DNA of 64,000 bases from Chitinophaga sp. CF118 (GTDB taxonomy: Bacteria; Bacteroidota; Bacteroidia; Chitinophagales; Chitinophagaceae). Shown in pieces: positions 54,701-61,990 of the stretch; within the stretch, counting starts at the first letter, position 1; every line of letters starts with the position of its first letter. The DNA is taken from the NCBI RefSeq assembly GCF_900112615.1, contig NZ_FOMK01000003.1, positions 1 to 64,000 of the forward strand, in the 5' to 3' direction. A program made the position numbers and the translations under genes. Under the pieces are notes generated by a model. That model was not told the DNA's origin. It saw only the letters and a list, made by a program, of their open reading frames with translations, and ran no database searches.

Positions 54701-56648
54701 CTGAAGTATTGTATTTAATATTATTGCATGATTCTGTAGCGGTACCATTCAAACATTCCACATGAGGGTCTGTTGGAGGAACTGATGCGTTAGGATTTGT
54801 TGCATCCGGATCAGTTACATCGTTTGGCCGCATAATACTAACTTCTATGTTTATACTATTTCCTGCCAGTGAAGCACCTGCTTTCCCTGTAACACTGAAG
54901 TTAAAAACACAACCATTCGGTAAATCCAGCAATGCTGTATAATTTCCTGAAACATCTATCGAAGAACTGTTCAGCGTACCACAACCAGAAGTGGCAATCA
55001 CATCTGAAATGTTTTCGATGGTAAATCCAGCAGGCACTTTAAACTTAAAAGGCGCGCCGGTTACATCACTTGGTCCATTATTAATGACCGCAACATTATA
55101 AGTAACCGTTTGCCCAGCAGCCACCTGTGTTATTGGTGTAGATGGCGCAACACTCTGCACTTCAAGGTCTGCTTGTCGAATATTCAGGACAGTATTCTCA
55201 CTTACAATATCCCCCAGGATGTAGGTCCAGGTATCCATTGTTCTGTCATTCCCATAATTACTGCTCCACTTATGTCCGTTAGTGTTGCTGGAAATTCCAT
55301 TGCCACTATTCCCGTTAAATTGAGGGTTCGAAGCACCGGTAACTGTAGGGAAAGCGCTATCATCCCAGTAAACGACGTCACTTTTTACAGAGCCATCATC
55401 ATTTAACTGTTCAATGATAGTTCCATTTGGGTTTTGCTCTACATCAATAAACGGAAAATGCACCTCCGCCCCCTGTAACTGTACATTTGCGGTGATTGCA
55501 GCGGTACCTAGAGAAGGAGCGGTGCCCGCTCCATCTTTACCATCCCAGAATACGGAATTATTTCCTGACACAGCAGACCCGATAATAGTTCGCGTTACAA
55601 AAGGACTTGCACCTGATAAAGTAATCCGGAAGGTACCAGCAGTATTGGCATTAAACTTAACATAAGCCCCTTTGCTACTCACTTGTCCGGATGTTCCTTC
55701 CACGCCCTCAATAGCAACGCTGCTTACTGTTGGGATTATTTTGGTTACTTTAAGCCAGGTGGTACCTCCTCCCGGTAAGGGGGCAGTTGCCGGCAATCCC
55801 GGATCGGGCGTTGTATAAAATATTTTTTGGGTAATACTAAGGGTACCATCTGCAGTTCTCGGATCTTTAGTAGGGATACTGGCGGTACTATTCAGGCTTT
55901 TGTAAGATGGCGGAGCAGCATCACCTGTACCGGTAGTTATCCCCTTGTTATTTACAAAAAAGACAAATCCTATCCCGCTTAAGCCGTTATTATTTATCTT
56001 ATAGGTATAACCATCACTGGTCTGCACATACAATTTGCCGTAATAATTTCCGGTGGTTACGTACATATTCATCACCGTTGCATACACCCTGCCCGGAATA
56101 AGGGCGCTGGCAGCACTTATTACAGAAACATCCCAGGCTGCAATTGTGCTGCCTGTAGTATTTTGGGTCCAGTTAGCGTCTGCATTCCCTGTGGCACCGG
56201 CAGAATTGTTGATACCTGGAGCCACACAGGATAATAATTCCACCTTCCATATGCCTCCCTGGGTACTTCCCACCAGTTGTGTAAAAGGGGTATACCCCAC
56301 AAAAGGTCCCTGCAATTCCTGCGTACGGTTAACGATTCTGCCAACAGCAGATGATCCCACCGTTGAACTATATACCGTACCATCGGGAGCTGTTAGAATG
56401 ATCTGTCCCAGACCCAACCCTTGTGTGCTGGAAGCTGCAGCAACCGTTTCTCCGGGATTCGCATATACATAATGTACACCCAAAGTGGTAAAAGGCCATC
56501 CGGCAGTTACAGAATTGTTTGTACTGATCAGGTAAGCCCTTTGCCCTGGTATACCACTAGGGTACAAGTCCTTTGAGCCATCAGCGTAGCTATTAAGACT
56601 TGTAAGTACGCAGAAGAGGGTAAGAATTGTTTTGTAAAATTGATTCAT
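51720..56648 (-). CDS. SprB-like giant surface adhesin with DUF11 repeats and T9SS type B sorting domain
   Basis: The 1642-aa form from ATG 56648 has a signal peptide (MNQFYKTILTLFCVLTSLNS); the frame continues six codons upstream. The N-terminal ~480 aa are unassigned beta-rich. A divergent DUF11-like domain (QTVTYNVAVINNGPSDVTGA) leads to six near-identical ~133-aa DUF11 repeats, each starting SADIVTVKTTKN. Then come a cadherin/Ig-like domain (DNDSPGQGGSPIVPASLEIV, GYSGTDTFTYRV) and the C-terminal gliding-motility domain (VPNVITPNGDGNNDKLVIKG to HNGYIMLLR), the type B signal for T9SS. It is likely a mobile or anchored surface adhesin. Confidence 0.93.
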   Translation of the reverse strand: MNQFYKTILTLFCVLTSLNSYADGSKDLYPSGIPGQRAYLISTNNSVTAGWPFTTLGVHYVYANPGETVAAASSTQGLGLGQIILTAPDGTVYSSTVGSSAVGRIVNRTQELQGPFVGYTPFTQLVGSTQGGIWKVELLSCVAPGINNSAGATGNADANWTQNTTGSTIAAWDVSVISAASALIPGRVYATVMNMYVTTGNYYGKLYVQTSDGYTYKINNNGLSGIGFVFFVNNKGITTGTGDAAPPSYKSLNSTASIPTKDPRTADGTLSITQKIFYTTPDPGLPATAPLPGGGTTWLKVTKIIPTVSSVAIEGVEGTSGQVSSKGAYVKFNANTAGTFRITLSGASPFVTRTIIGSAVSGNNSVFWDGKDGAGTAPSLGTAAITANVQLQGAEVHFPFIDVEQNPNGTIIEQLNDDGSVKSDVVYWDDSAFPTVTGASNPQFNGNSGNGISSNTNGHKWSSNYGNDRTMDTWTYILGDIVSENTVLNIRQADLEVQSVAPSTPITQVAAGQTVTYNVAVINNGPSDVTGAPFKFKVPAGFTIENISDVIATSGCGTLNSSSIDVSGNYTALLDLPNGCVFNFSVTGKAGASLAGNSINIEVSIMRPNDVTDPDATNPNASVPPTDPHVECLNGTATESCNNIKYNTSVAVTASADIVTVKTTKNASQATFVPGDAVVYTITVTNNGPSDATNVNIIDAAPTGTTISSWTASVSTGTVTLPSTSGTGNLNETIATLPNGAVVSYEITVQTPSDFNSNLSNIVAVTSSTTDPDPACPACTTTPITPAPSADIVTMKTTKNASQTSFVPGDAVVYTITVTNNGPSDATNVNIVDAAPAGTTISSWTASVTTGMVTLPSTSGTGNLDQIITTLPNGAVVNYEVTVQTPVTFSSNLSNTVAVTSATTDPDPACTACSTTPITPILSADIVTVKTTKNTSQTSFVPGESVVYTITVTNNGPSDATNVNIVDAAPAGTTISNWTASVTTGTVILPNISGTGNLNETIASLPNGAVVSYEVTVQTPSTFSSSLNNTVAVTSATPDPVPACTSCTTTSITPAPSADIVTVKTTKNISQTTFVPGENVVYTITITNNGPSDATNVNIVDAAPAGTTIGSWTASVTTGTVILPNTSGTGDLNETIASLPNGAVVSYEVTVQTPITFSSNLNNTVAVTSATPDPVPVCTNCTTTSITPGASADIVTVKTTKNTSQTTFVPGDAVVYTITVTNNGPSDATNVNILDAAPAGTTISSWTASVTTGTVILPNISGTGDLNETIASLPNGAVVSYEVTVQTPSTFSSSLNNTVAVTSATPDPVPACTNCTTTSITPAPSADIVTVKTTKNTSQTTFVPGDAVIYTITVTNNGPSNATNVNIVDAAPTGTTISSWTATVFTGTVTLPNTSGTGNLNETIANLPNGAVVSYEVMVQTPITFSSSLSNTVAVTSTTPDPVPACTNCTTISITPVVIPPIASTDNVNNIIAGNNITIPVLDNDSPGQGGSPIVPASLEIVEQPEHGTIKINQDGTVVYTPDQGYSGTDTFTYRVKDEAGNWSNVATVSLNIVPSDLEVPNVITPNGDGNNDKLVIKGLEKYSQNEVIIFNRWNNVLYKGRNYAGDWDGNGLNAGTYYYTLKVQEANGQWHTHNGYIMLLR
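52275..54692 (-). repeat. Six ~402-bp tandem repeats coding DUF11 domains
   Basis: The block GTTACAATATCTGCA recurs about every 402 bp (near 52660, 53062, 53463, 53866, 54269 and 54672), marking six units of about 133 codons. Units are highly alike, with recent homogenisation evident between the middle copies. Repeat number is likely to vary between strains and this region is prone to assembly collapse. Confidence 0.93.
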
Positions 56649-57013
56649 AAACCTTAAGTAAGTCATAAGTTTTTTTGTAAAAGGGAGATCAACAAGGCCA
56701 TAATCTGACGCTAACAGGATAAATTTTTTAAAGGCATTCCCTGCTACAGGTTTACCAGATAGTAAAGGGATTGTTTACGATAATATATTGAATACCAGCG
56801 CATTGCTCCGGTGAGGGAGCTAACAAACAAACCAGCATTCATGTCCCGGGGGCAAAAGTAGATCCCTTTCAAGGGGCTTTATATAGTAATAGACTACTAT
56901 ATGTGTAGTAATAATACTACACAGGAAATAATGGCATCCGTTTAAAATATTCTACCTTTACTGTGAACCATGCCCCGGATAGCCGGTTTTTGTATTGATT
57001 TTATCTACTTTTA
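56649..57013. promoter_or_regulatory. Divergent control region between adhesin unit and response regulator
   Basis: About 365 nt separate the start codons. On the minus strand TACTTTTG (56860-56853) matches the TAnnTTTG -7 element for the adhesin transcript, though no well-spaced -33 is obvious. Two tandem dyads at 56881-56922 lie just upstream of it. The adhesin mRNA would then have a leader of about 200 nt. The region therefore probably controls both directions. Confidence 0.4.
56881..56922. promoter_or_regulatory. Two tandem inverted repeats with a shared TAGTA/TACTA core
   Basis: ATATAGTA-N6-TACTATAT (56881-56902) is followed without a gap by GTGTAGTA-N4-TACTACAC (56903-56922). Both are perfect 8-bp dyads sharing the core TAGTA...TACTA. 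Such paired sites suit a dimeric LuxR/NarL-type regulator like the one coded 92 nt downstream, and lie just upstream of the adhesin -7 element. Binding is inferred. Confidence 0.5.
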
Positions 57014-57652
57014 ATGATCAACATTCTTGTCGCCGATGACCATTCTATTGTTCGTTATGGTCTTAGGAAGATAGTATCTGCACTGTCAACACCTTCCATA
57101 GTATCAACAGTTGAAACATTTGATGATGTAATTACTATTATCGGAGAAAAAACATTTGATCTGCTGATATTAGATATCAACCTACCTGGGGGAAACAGTA
57201 TTCAAATGCTGGATGCTGTAAGGTTTCGGCAACCCAATATTATGATTCTTATTTTTTCTGCATACGATGAGAAAATGTATGCCATTGATTATTTGCTGGC
57301 AGGCGCTGATGGATATCTAAGCAAAAATTCAACAGAAGAAGAGACAAAATTAGCTATCAGTACTCTTCTAAACCGTGAGAAATACATGAGCGCATCTACC
57401 CGTCAACTAATGCTCAGTAAATTTAGTCAGAATAAAAATCCGCAAACTAACCCATTCGAGACACTCTCTGTCCGGGAAGTTGAAGTAATGAACCTGTTAA
57501 CCAAAGGGATTCCGTTATTAAAAATAGCAGAAATGCTCCATTTGCAGATTTCTACTGTCAGCACGTATAAAACCCGCATTTTCGCAAAACTGGAAGTCAC
57601 TACTATAATAGAGCTGCTGGAAAAAATAAGGCTGCATAATATTTCTATTTGA
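57014..57652 (+). CDS. LuxR/NarL-family response regulator
   Basis: The 212-aa protein has an N-terminal receiver domain (ILVADDHSIVRYGL with the acidic pair, LLILDINLPGGNS with phospho-acceptor Asp near aa 55, and a conserved Lys in GYLSKNS) and a C-terminal LuxR helix-turn-helix (LSVREVEVMNLLTKGIPLLK, IAEMLHLQISTVSTYKTRIF). It should be phosphorylated by a histidine kinase, plausibly the one encoded convergently next to it, and bind dyad DNA. Its stop overlaps the kinase gene's 3' end by 8 nt. Confidence 0.95.
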   Translation: MINILVADDHSIVRYGLRKIVSALSTPSIVSTVETFDDVITIIGEKTFDLLILDINLPGGNSIQMLDAVRFRQPNIMILIFSAYDEKMYAIDYLLAGADGYLSKNSTEEETKLAISTLLNREKYMSASTRQLMLSKFSQNKNPQTNPFETLSVREVEVMNLLTKGIPLLKIAEMLHLQISTVSTYKTRIFAKLEVTTIIELLEKIRLHNISI

Positions 57653-60600
57653 TAACGTCCAGCGTTATATCAATGATAGTACCATTACCAATATTTGGGG
57701 TGATCATTATATTGCCATTAATCAGCTGTAATAGTTCCACCACCATTAATAACCCTATACCATCATAAGAAGATGGTTTTCCCTCCATAATCGGAGTTTC
57801 CTTTCTATATTGATTAATCCAGTTAATTACCTGTGGAGGCATGCCAATTCCCGTATCAATAAATTGAATATGAATTTTCTCATCATCGCTGGATGCCTTC
57901 AATTGTATTGATCCCTTTTTCGTATATTTTACAGCGTTATCCAGGAGGTTATGGATTACTATTGCCAGTAGCTGCCTGTTGACCAGCACCAGGGTACCAG
58001 GTAATGTCTGATTGATAATAGCTACTTCTTTAGTCTGAGAAACAGGCCGGAAAATATTTGCCTTTTCTTCCAGCACCTGCCAGAGATCTACCATTTCCAG
58101 AGATGAATCATCGCTTATGAATTGTGATTTCATGTATTGGATCAGATTCTCTACCAGATAGTACATCCCATACAAACTTTCATGAATGATATTCTGCTCA
58201 TCCGTATCAATTTTACTTCCCTTACCAATTACCTGTAGCAAGTATTTCAACGGAGTCCTTAAATCATGTGAAATGGCTGTTATTAGTCTTTGCTGAATAA
58301 ATCCCTGCCTCCGTAATTGTTGCTCAGATATTTTCAGATTGTCTAGCGTTTCTTTTAATTCGCGGGTGCGTTCCAAAACATGCAATTCAAGTATCCTGTT
58401 CTTTTGTTCTACTTTACGAACCCGGAACCAGGAAAATGCAAATGCTGTCAGAAGCATCAAAATGCCAACCAGTATACGGAACCAAATAGTTTCATAGAAT
58501 GCTTGCTCCACCTGAATAACGAATACCTTCTCCATTATATTCTCTTTGCCAAACCCATTTAATTTACGGATCCGTAAATTATATTTTCCCGAAGGCAGGG
58601 AAGAAAATTCTATAATCCTGCTATCACTAACCGGTAGCCATAGTTCGGGATCATTCTTCCCTGCTGACTCCAGTGAATAATAGATGTGTAAATTATTAGG
58701 ATCACCAAAATAAGGGGTGCTGATTGAAAGCTTTAAATGATGGAAATTGTTTGGCAGGAAAACAGCATTTTCTGCGTCAATTTTTTTTGCATCCAGTTCT
58801 ACCCGATCTATGAATATTTTGTTTTCAGGTACTTCTCTCCATATTTTAGAGGGTGTGAAATAAACGAGTCCATCCAGGGAAGGCAAAGAAATATCTCCAT
58901 TCTGTAAATTCAATGCACAGGGCTGGCAACCGCCATTGAACTCGTTTGTATTAAAGCCCTGTTCCTTTCCATAATAAAGATAGAATAATGTTTTCTGTGC
59001 TCCTTTTGCAAAGGAAATTGCATCTTCGTAGCTAACCTGAAAGAGCCCTTTATTGGTCGTAATCCAGAGAAAACCCTGATCATCCCTCACAATGCAATGA
59101 GCGGTGGCCATATATCCTTTCTGGTCTAAAGGGAGGTGTATAAGACGGCCATCTTTATATAAAGAAACTCCATGATTGTAGGTCGTGATCCATACTTCCC
59201 CTACTGTAGGTATGTAAAGACTTCGGATGTAGCGGTTACTTAACCCAGGTATAGTATCTACCTTGTGCGCAGATAAATCAACGCGATACAATCCGTTTCC
59301 AGTACCCGTCCATAAAATGTTCTGATTATCCAGAATCATGTAGGTAACATCTTTTACTTCAGCCGAGTAAAGCTGTGGTTGAGGATTGACATCTTTTGTT
59401 CGCAAAAAATACAATCCTTTGGTTTTCATTCCTATCCACAAACGGCCATCCTTGTCGGCATACAACTGGTCAATTTTATCATGAAGATTTTGTTCCGACA
59501 GTATGGCCGTAAAATCACTGTTAAACCCGAATAGTTTTGCCCCGTTTTTGTACCAGTAGTTTCCGCGAAGATCCGGTGTGATACTATAATTATCGGGTAC
59601 ACTAGTTTGACTCAATAATGGAAGCCGGGTTGTTTTTCCGGTAGAATCAAATATAACTCCACGCGGAGTTACAATACTATTCTTACCATAAGGAGCCTGT
59701 GCATAATATACCTCGTCATCTTCTCCTCCTGCTTTTAAGCCCCGGAACTGTTTCTTTGTATATATGTATAGTCCTTTAGTAATACTACCCAGGAAAACCC
59801 TGTTATGTTGCTCATCATGGTAAACGGTTGCAATACCATTTCTGTAAAAGTCAAAATCCTTCAATACCAGTGTTGACCGAATAGTAGATGCATCCGAAAA
59901 TTGCAGCCTGTAACAAGAATGGGCTACATAAATAAACACTTGTCCGGCAGCAAAATTCCAGATTAATCCGCCCTTTTTTGATTGTGACAGATCTCCTGTA
60001 AGGTTAAGCATATGGGCTCCTCCCTGATTAAACAGGGTGAGTTGTCCATTTTCCTTCAGATAACAAAGTTGACCTTGCAGCGTGAAAAAATTGGCGGGAT
60101 TAAGATGTGGATAGGCTGTTCTGTAACGTTCAACATCTCCTTTGAAAAATCTGATGGTATCCTTACTGATCTTAAAATATGAATCTGATTCCAGGGGAAT
60201 AAGATAATGATTAGCTCCTGATACGTTTAAAAAAAAATCGGGTAACCCGGTTACAGAATAATTATCAGTAGCATCATTATAAGATAGATATCCAAAATCC
60301 CGGGAAGCAGGCATTAATAAATTAACACTGCCATTATGAATAGTAAGTACTTCCTTCATTATTGTTTTTGCCAGAATACCATTTCTTTTTGCATTAGGAT
60401 AGATAAAATGAATATGGCTGTCCTTTATTGGCAGGTTGCTACCATTAAAATTCAAAAAACGATACCCGTCAAATCGTACTAATCCATTCTCAGTAGACAG
60501 CCATAGGAACCCATGTTCATCCGGTGCTATGTCTTTTACACTGTTCTGCGGTAATCCATCCTGATCAGAGAAATGCTGTATTTCATATGGCTCCTGTTCC

Positions 60601-60662
60601 GGCTTTGCAAACACCTGGCCTATCTGAAGTAAAGAAAAACAAAGTAATAAAGTAATTTTCAT
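57645..60662 (-). CDS. Propeller-type sensor histidine kinase
   Basis: The 1005-aa protein has a signal peptide, then a large periplasmic two-component regulator propeller (repeats such as DEHGFLWLSTENGLVRFDGY, DKDGRLWIGMKTKGLYFL and NQNILWTGTGNGLYRVDL), a Y_Y_Y domain (about aa 640-700), a membrane span (WFRILVGILMLLTAFAFSWF), a dimerisation/phosphoacceptor helix with His near aa 797 (ITAISHDLRTPLKYLL) and a HATPase_c domain (NLLDNAVKYT, DTGIGM, GIGL). It lacks the C-terminal receiver and AraC modules of full hybrid systems, so it should signal to a separate regulator, most simply its convergent neighbour. Confidence 0.93.
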   Translation of the reverse strand: MKITLLLCFSLLQIGQVFAKPEQEPYEIQHFSDQDGLPQNSVKDIAPDEHGFLWLSTENGLVRFDGYRFLNFNGSNLPIKDSHIHFIYPNAKRNGILAKTIMKEVLTIHNGSVNLLMPASRDFGYLSYNDATDNYSVTGLPDFFLNVSGANHYLIPLESDSYFKISKDTIRFFKGDVERYRTAYPHLNPANFFTLQGQLCYLKENGQLTLFNQGGAHMLNLTGDLSQSKKGGLIWNFAAGQVFIYVAHSCYRLQFSDASTIRSTLVLKDFDFYRNGIATVYHDEQHNRVFLGSITKGLYIYTKKQFRGLKAGGEDDEVYYAQAPYGKNSIVTPRGVIFDSTGKTTRLPLLSQTSVPDNYSITPDLRGNYWYKNGAKLFGFNSDFTAILSEQNLHDKIDQLYADKDGRLWIGMKTKGLYFLRTKDVNPQPQLYSAEVKDVTYMILDNQNILWTGTGNGLYRVDLSAHKVDTIPGLSNRYIRSLYIPTVGEVWITTYNHGVSLYKDGRLIHLPLDQKGYMATAHCIVRDDQGFLWITTNKGLFQVSYEDAISFAKGAQKTLFYLYYGKEQGFNTNEFNGGCQPCALNLQNGDISLPSLDGLVYFTPSKIWREVPENKIFIDRVELDAKKIDAENAVFLPNNFHHLKLSISTPYFGDPNNLHIYYSLESAGKNDPELWLPVSDSRIIEFSSLPSGKYNLRIRKLNGFGKENIMEKVFVIQVEQAFYETIWFRILVGILMLLTAFAFSWFRVRKVEQKNRILELHVLERTRELKETLDNLKISEQQLRRQGFIQQRLITAISHDLRTPLKYLLQVIGKGSKIDTDEQNIIHESLYGMYYLVENLIQYMKSQFISDDSSLEMVDLWQVLEEKANIFRPVSQTKEVAIINQTLPGTLVLVNRQLLAIVIHNLLDNAVKYTKKGSIQLKASSDDEKIHIQFIDTGIGMPPQVINWINQYRKETPIMEGKPSSYDGIGLLMVVELLQLINGNIMITPNIGNGTIIDITLDVIK

Positions 60663-60828
60663 TCTATGTAAGTATGGGAGGAAGACAGCTACCGGGCATA
60701 AAAATAATTAAAATATCAAATATCAGTTGATTTATGCAAGCAATGCTTTGAATCGTGCAACAATGTTTCAGCCTTATTTTGATAATTTTGAGCATTGACC
60801 AGGATTTGATAACTTATAAACAGAAACT

Positions 60829-61479
60829 ATGGAAAGGATTTTTTCATTAAGCCCCGGTAATCATTCCCTATTGCTGATCGATTATCAGTATTTACAACTT
60901 CTTACAATACGCTCCCACAATACCTCTTCGGTAATCAACCATGTAACGACACTTTCCAAGGCAGGTAAAATATTCGGGATTCCTACATTAGTGACAACCG
61001 CCTTTACAGAACAAAAGGACGTGATCCGTGAAATAACAGAGTTATTCCCGGAACAGACTCCCCTTGACAGAAATACGATGAACGCTATGGAGGATGTACA
61101 TGTAACAGAATGGATAAAGAATAACGGCGGGAAAAAACTCGTAATGGCCGGATTGTGGACAGAAGTCTGTTTGCAGTTGTCGGCATTAAATGCCCTCGCT
61201 GCCGGTTATGAGGTCTATATTATTACAGATGCTTCCGGAGGGGCCTCTCTGGAAGATCATCAGAAAGCTATTGAATGTATGGCGGAAGCAGGGGCTATAC
61301 TACTTACTACCTGGTCCTATATCAATGAATTACAGGATACCGGAGGACAGAAAGATACTGCTGATGCACTTGCCAAATTATTTGTGGAATATGGCGGCAC
61401 TTCCGGGCATGGCTTTCGCTGGGACGGACAATTACGCAATTACCTGCTCTCCAGGAAAGTATATGCCGACTTTGTGTAG
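60829..61479 (+). CDS. Isochorismatase-like cysteine hydrolase
   Basis: The 216-aa protein has the isochorismatase fold: NHSLLLIDYQYLQLL with the first acidic residue, a Lys-bearing GGKKLVMAGLWTEVCLQLSA with the catalytic Cys, and AAGYEVYIITDASGG. It should hydrolyse a small C-N bond substrate such as an amide in the cytoplasm. A TAATTTTG at 60783-60790 may be the -7 element, but its -33 partner is unclear. A strong hairpin follows the stop. Confidence 0.9.
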   Translation: MERIFSLSPGNHSLLLIDYQYLQLLTIRSHNTSSVINHVTTLSKAGKIFGIPTLVTTAFTEQKDVIREITELFPEQTPLDRNTMNAMEDVHVTEWIKNNGGKKLVMAGLWTEVCLQLSALNALAAGYEVYIITDASGGASLEDHQKAIECMAEAGAILLTTWSYINELQDTGGQKDTADALAKLFVEYGGTSGHGFRWDGQLRNYLLSRKVYADFV

Positions 61480-61494
61480 TCGGTTCGTCCGGAC

Positions 61495-61529
61495 ATAGTA
61501 AAGCCCCGCTTTAAACAGGGCTTTACTAT
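61495..61529. terminator. Bidirectional hairpin between isochorismatase and DUF4342 genes
   Basis: ATAGTAAAGCCC (61495-61506) and GGGCTTTACTAT (61518-61529) make a 12-bp perfect stem with an 11-nt loop between two convergent genes. It likely ends transcription on both strands. Confidence 0.8.
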
Positions 61530-61546
61530 GAAAAGTCGCTATGAAA

Positions 61547-61804
61547 TTATGAATCTTTTTTAGGCTCTTCTTCTCTTTCTACCGTGATCGTGCATTCCCC
61601 GATTACCGCTGCCACAGCTCCTATAGCTGCAAATACAGGTGCCAGTAATGCGCCTACTACACCAAACGTTAATGGAAATGACATGATCTCTTTCCCTGAC
61701 TTATCAGTAATTGTTATTTTTCTGATGTTACCTTCTGCAATTAGCTCCTTTACTTTTTTGAGCAGGTTTTCACCATGCAGTACGAAAGATTCTTTTGTGG
61801 TCAT
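61547..61804 (-). CDS. DUF4342 family small membrane-associated protein
   Basis: The 85-aa form from ATG 61804 (MTTKESFVLHGENLLKKVKE) matches DUF4342: an N-terminal amphipathic helix, IRKITITDKSGKEIMSFPLT, then the glycine/alanine-rich hydrophobic hairpin VVGALLAPVFAAIGAVAAVI and a charged tail ending EEEPKKDS. The open frame extends 28 codons upstream, but the family starts here. Function unknown; it probably inserts into the inner membrane. Confidence 0.85.
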   Translation of the reverse strand: MTTKESFVLHGENLLKKVKELIAEGNIRKITITDKSGKEIMSFPLTFGVVGALLAPVFAAIGAVAAVIGECTITVEREEEPKKDS

Positions 61805-61935
61805 AAGGAATGTTATTGTATGATTTACTTTTAAGCTCGCTATTGAATTCCCCCTGTCAGATATAAGGACCTTCTTTTTGGCTAACAATTAAAACGAAAA
61901 TAGGAAAAATTACTGTACGACTCTTCAATAAATAG

Positions 61936-61972
61936 ATTTGGCCGGCAATAAGATGGTTATTGCCGGCCAAAT
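61936..61972 (-). terminator. Strong hairpin after the ABC permease gene
   Basis: ATTTGGCCGGCAATAA and TTATTGCCGGCCAAAT form a 16-bp perfect stem with a 5-nt loop, 18 nt beyond the permease stop codon on the minus strand. It also insulates the DUF4342 gene. Confidence 0.85.
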
Positions 61973-61990
61973 ATTCTTGAAAATATATCA

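Noticed and set aside
61805..61888. Longer N-terminus for the DUF4342 protein
   Set aside because: The added 28 residues are not part of the family and the ATG at 61804 gives the usual length.
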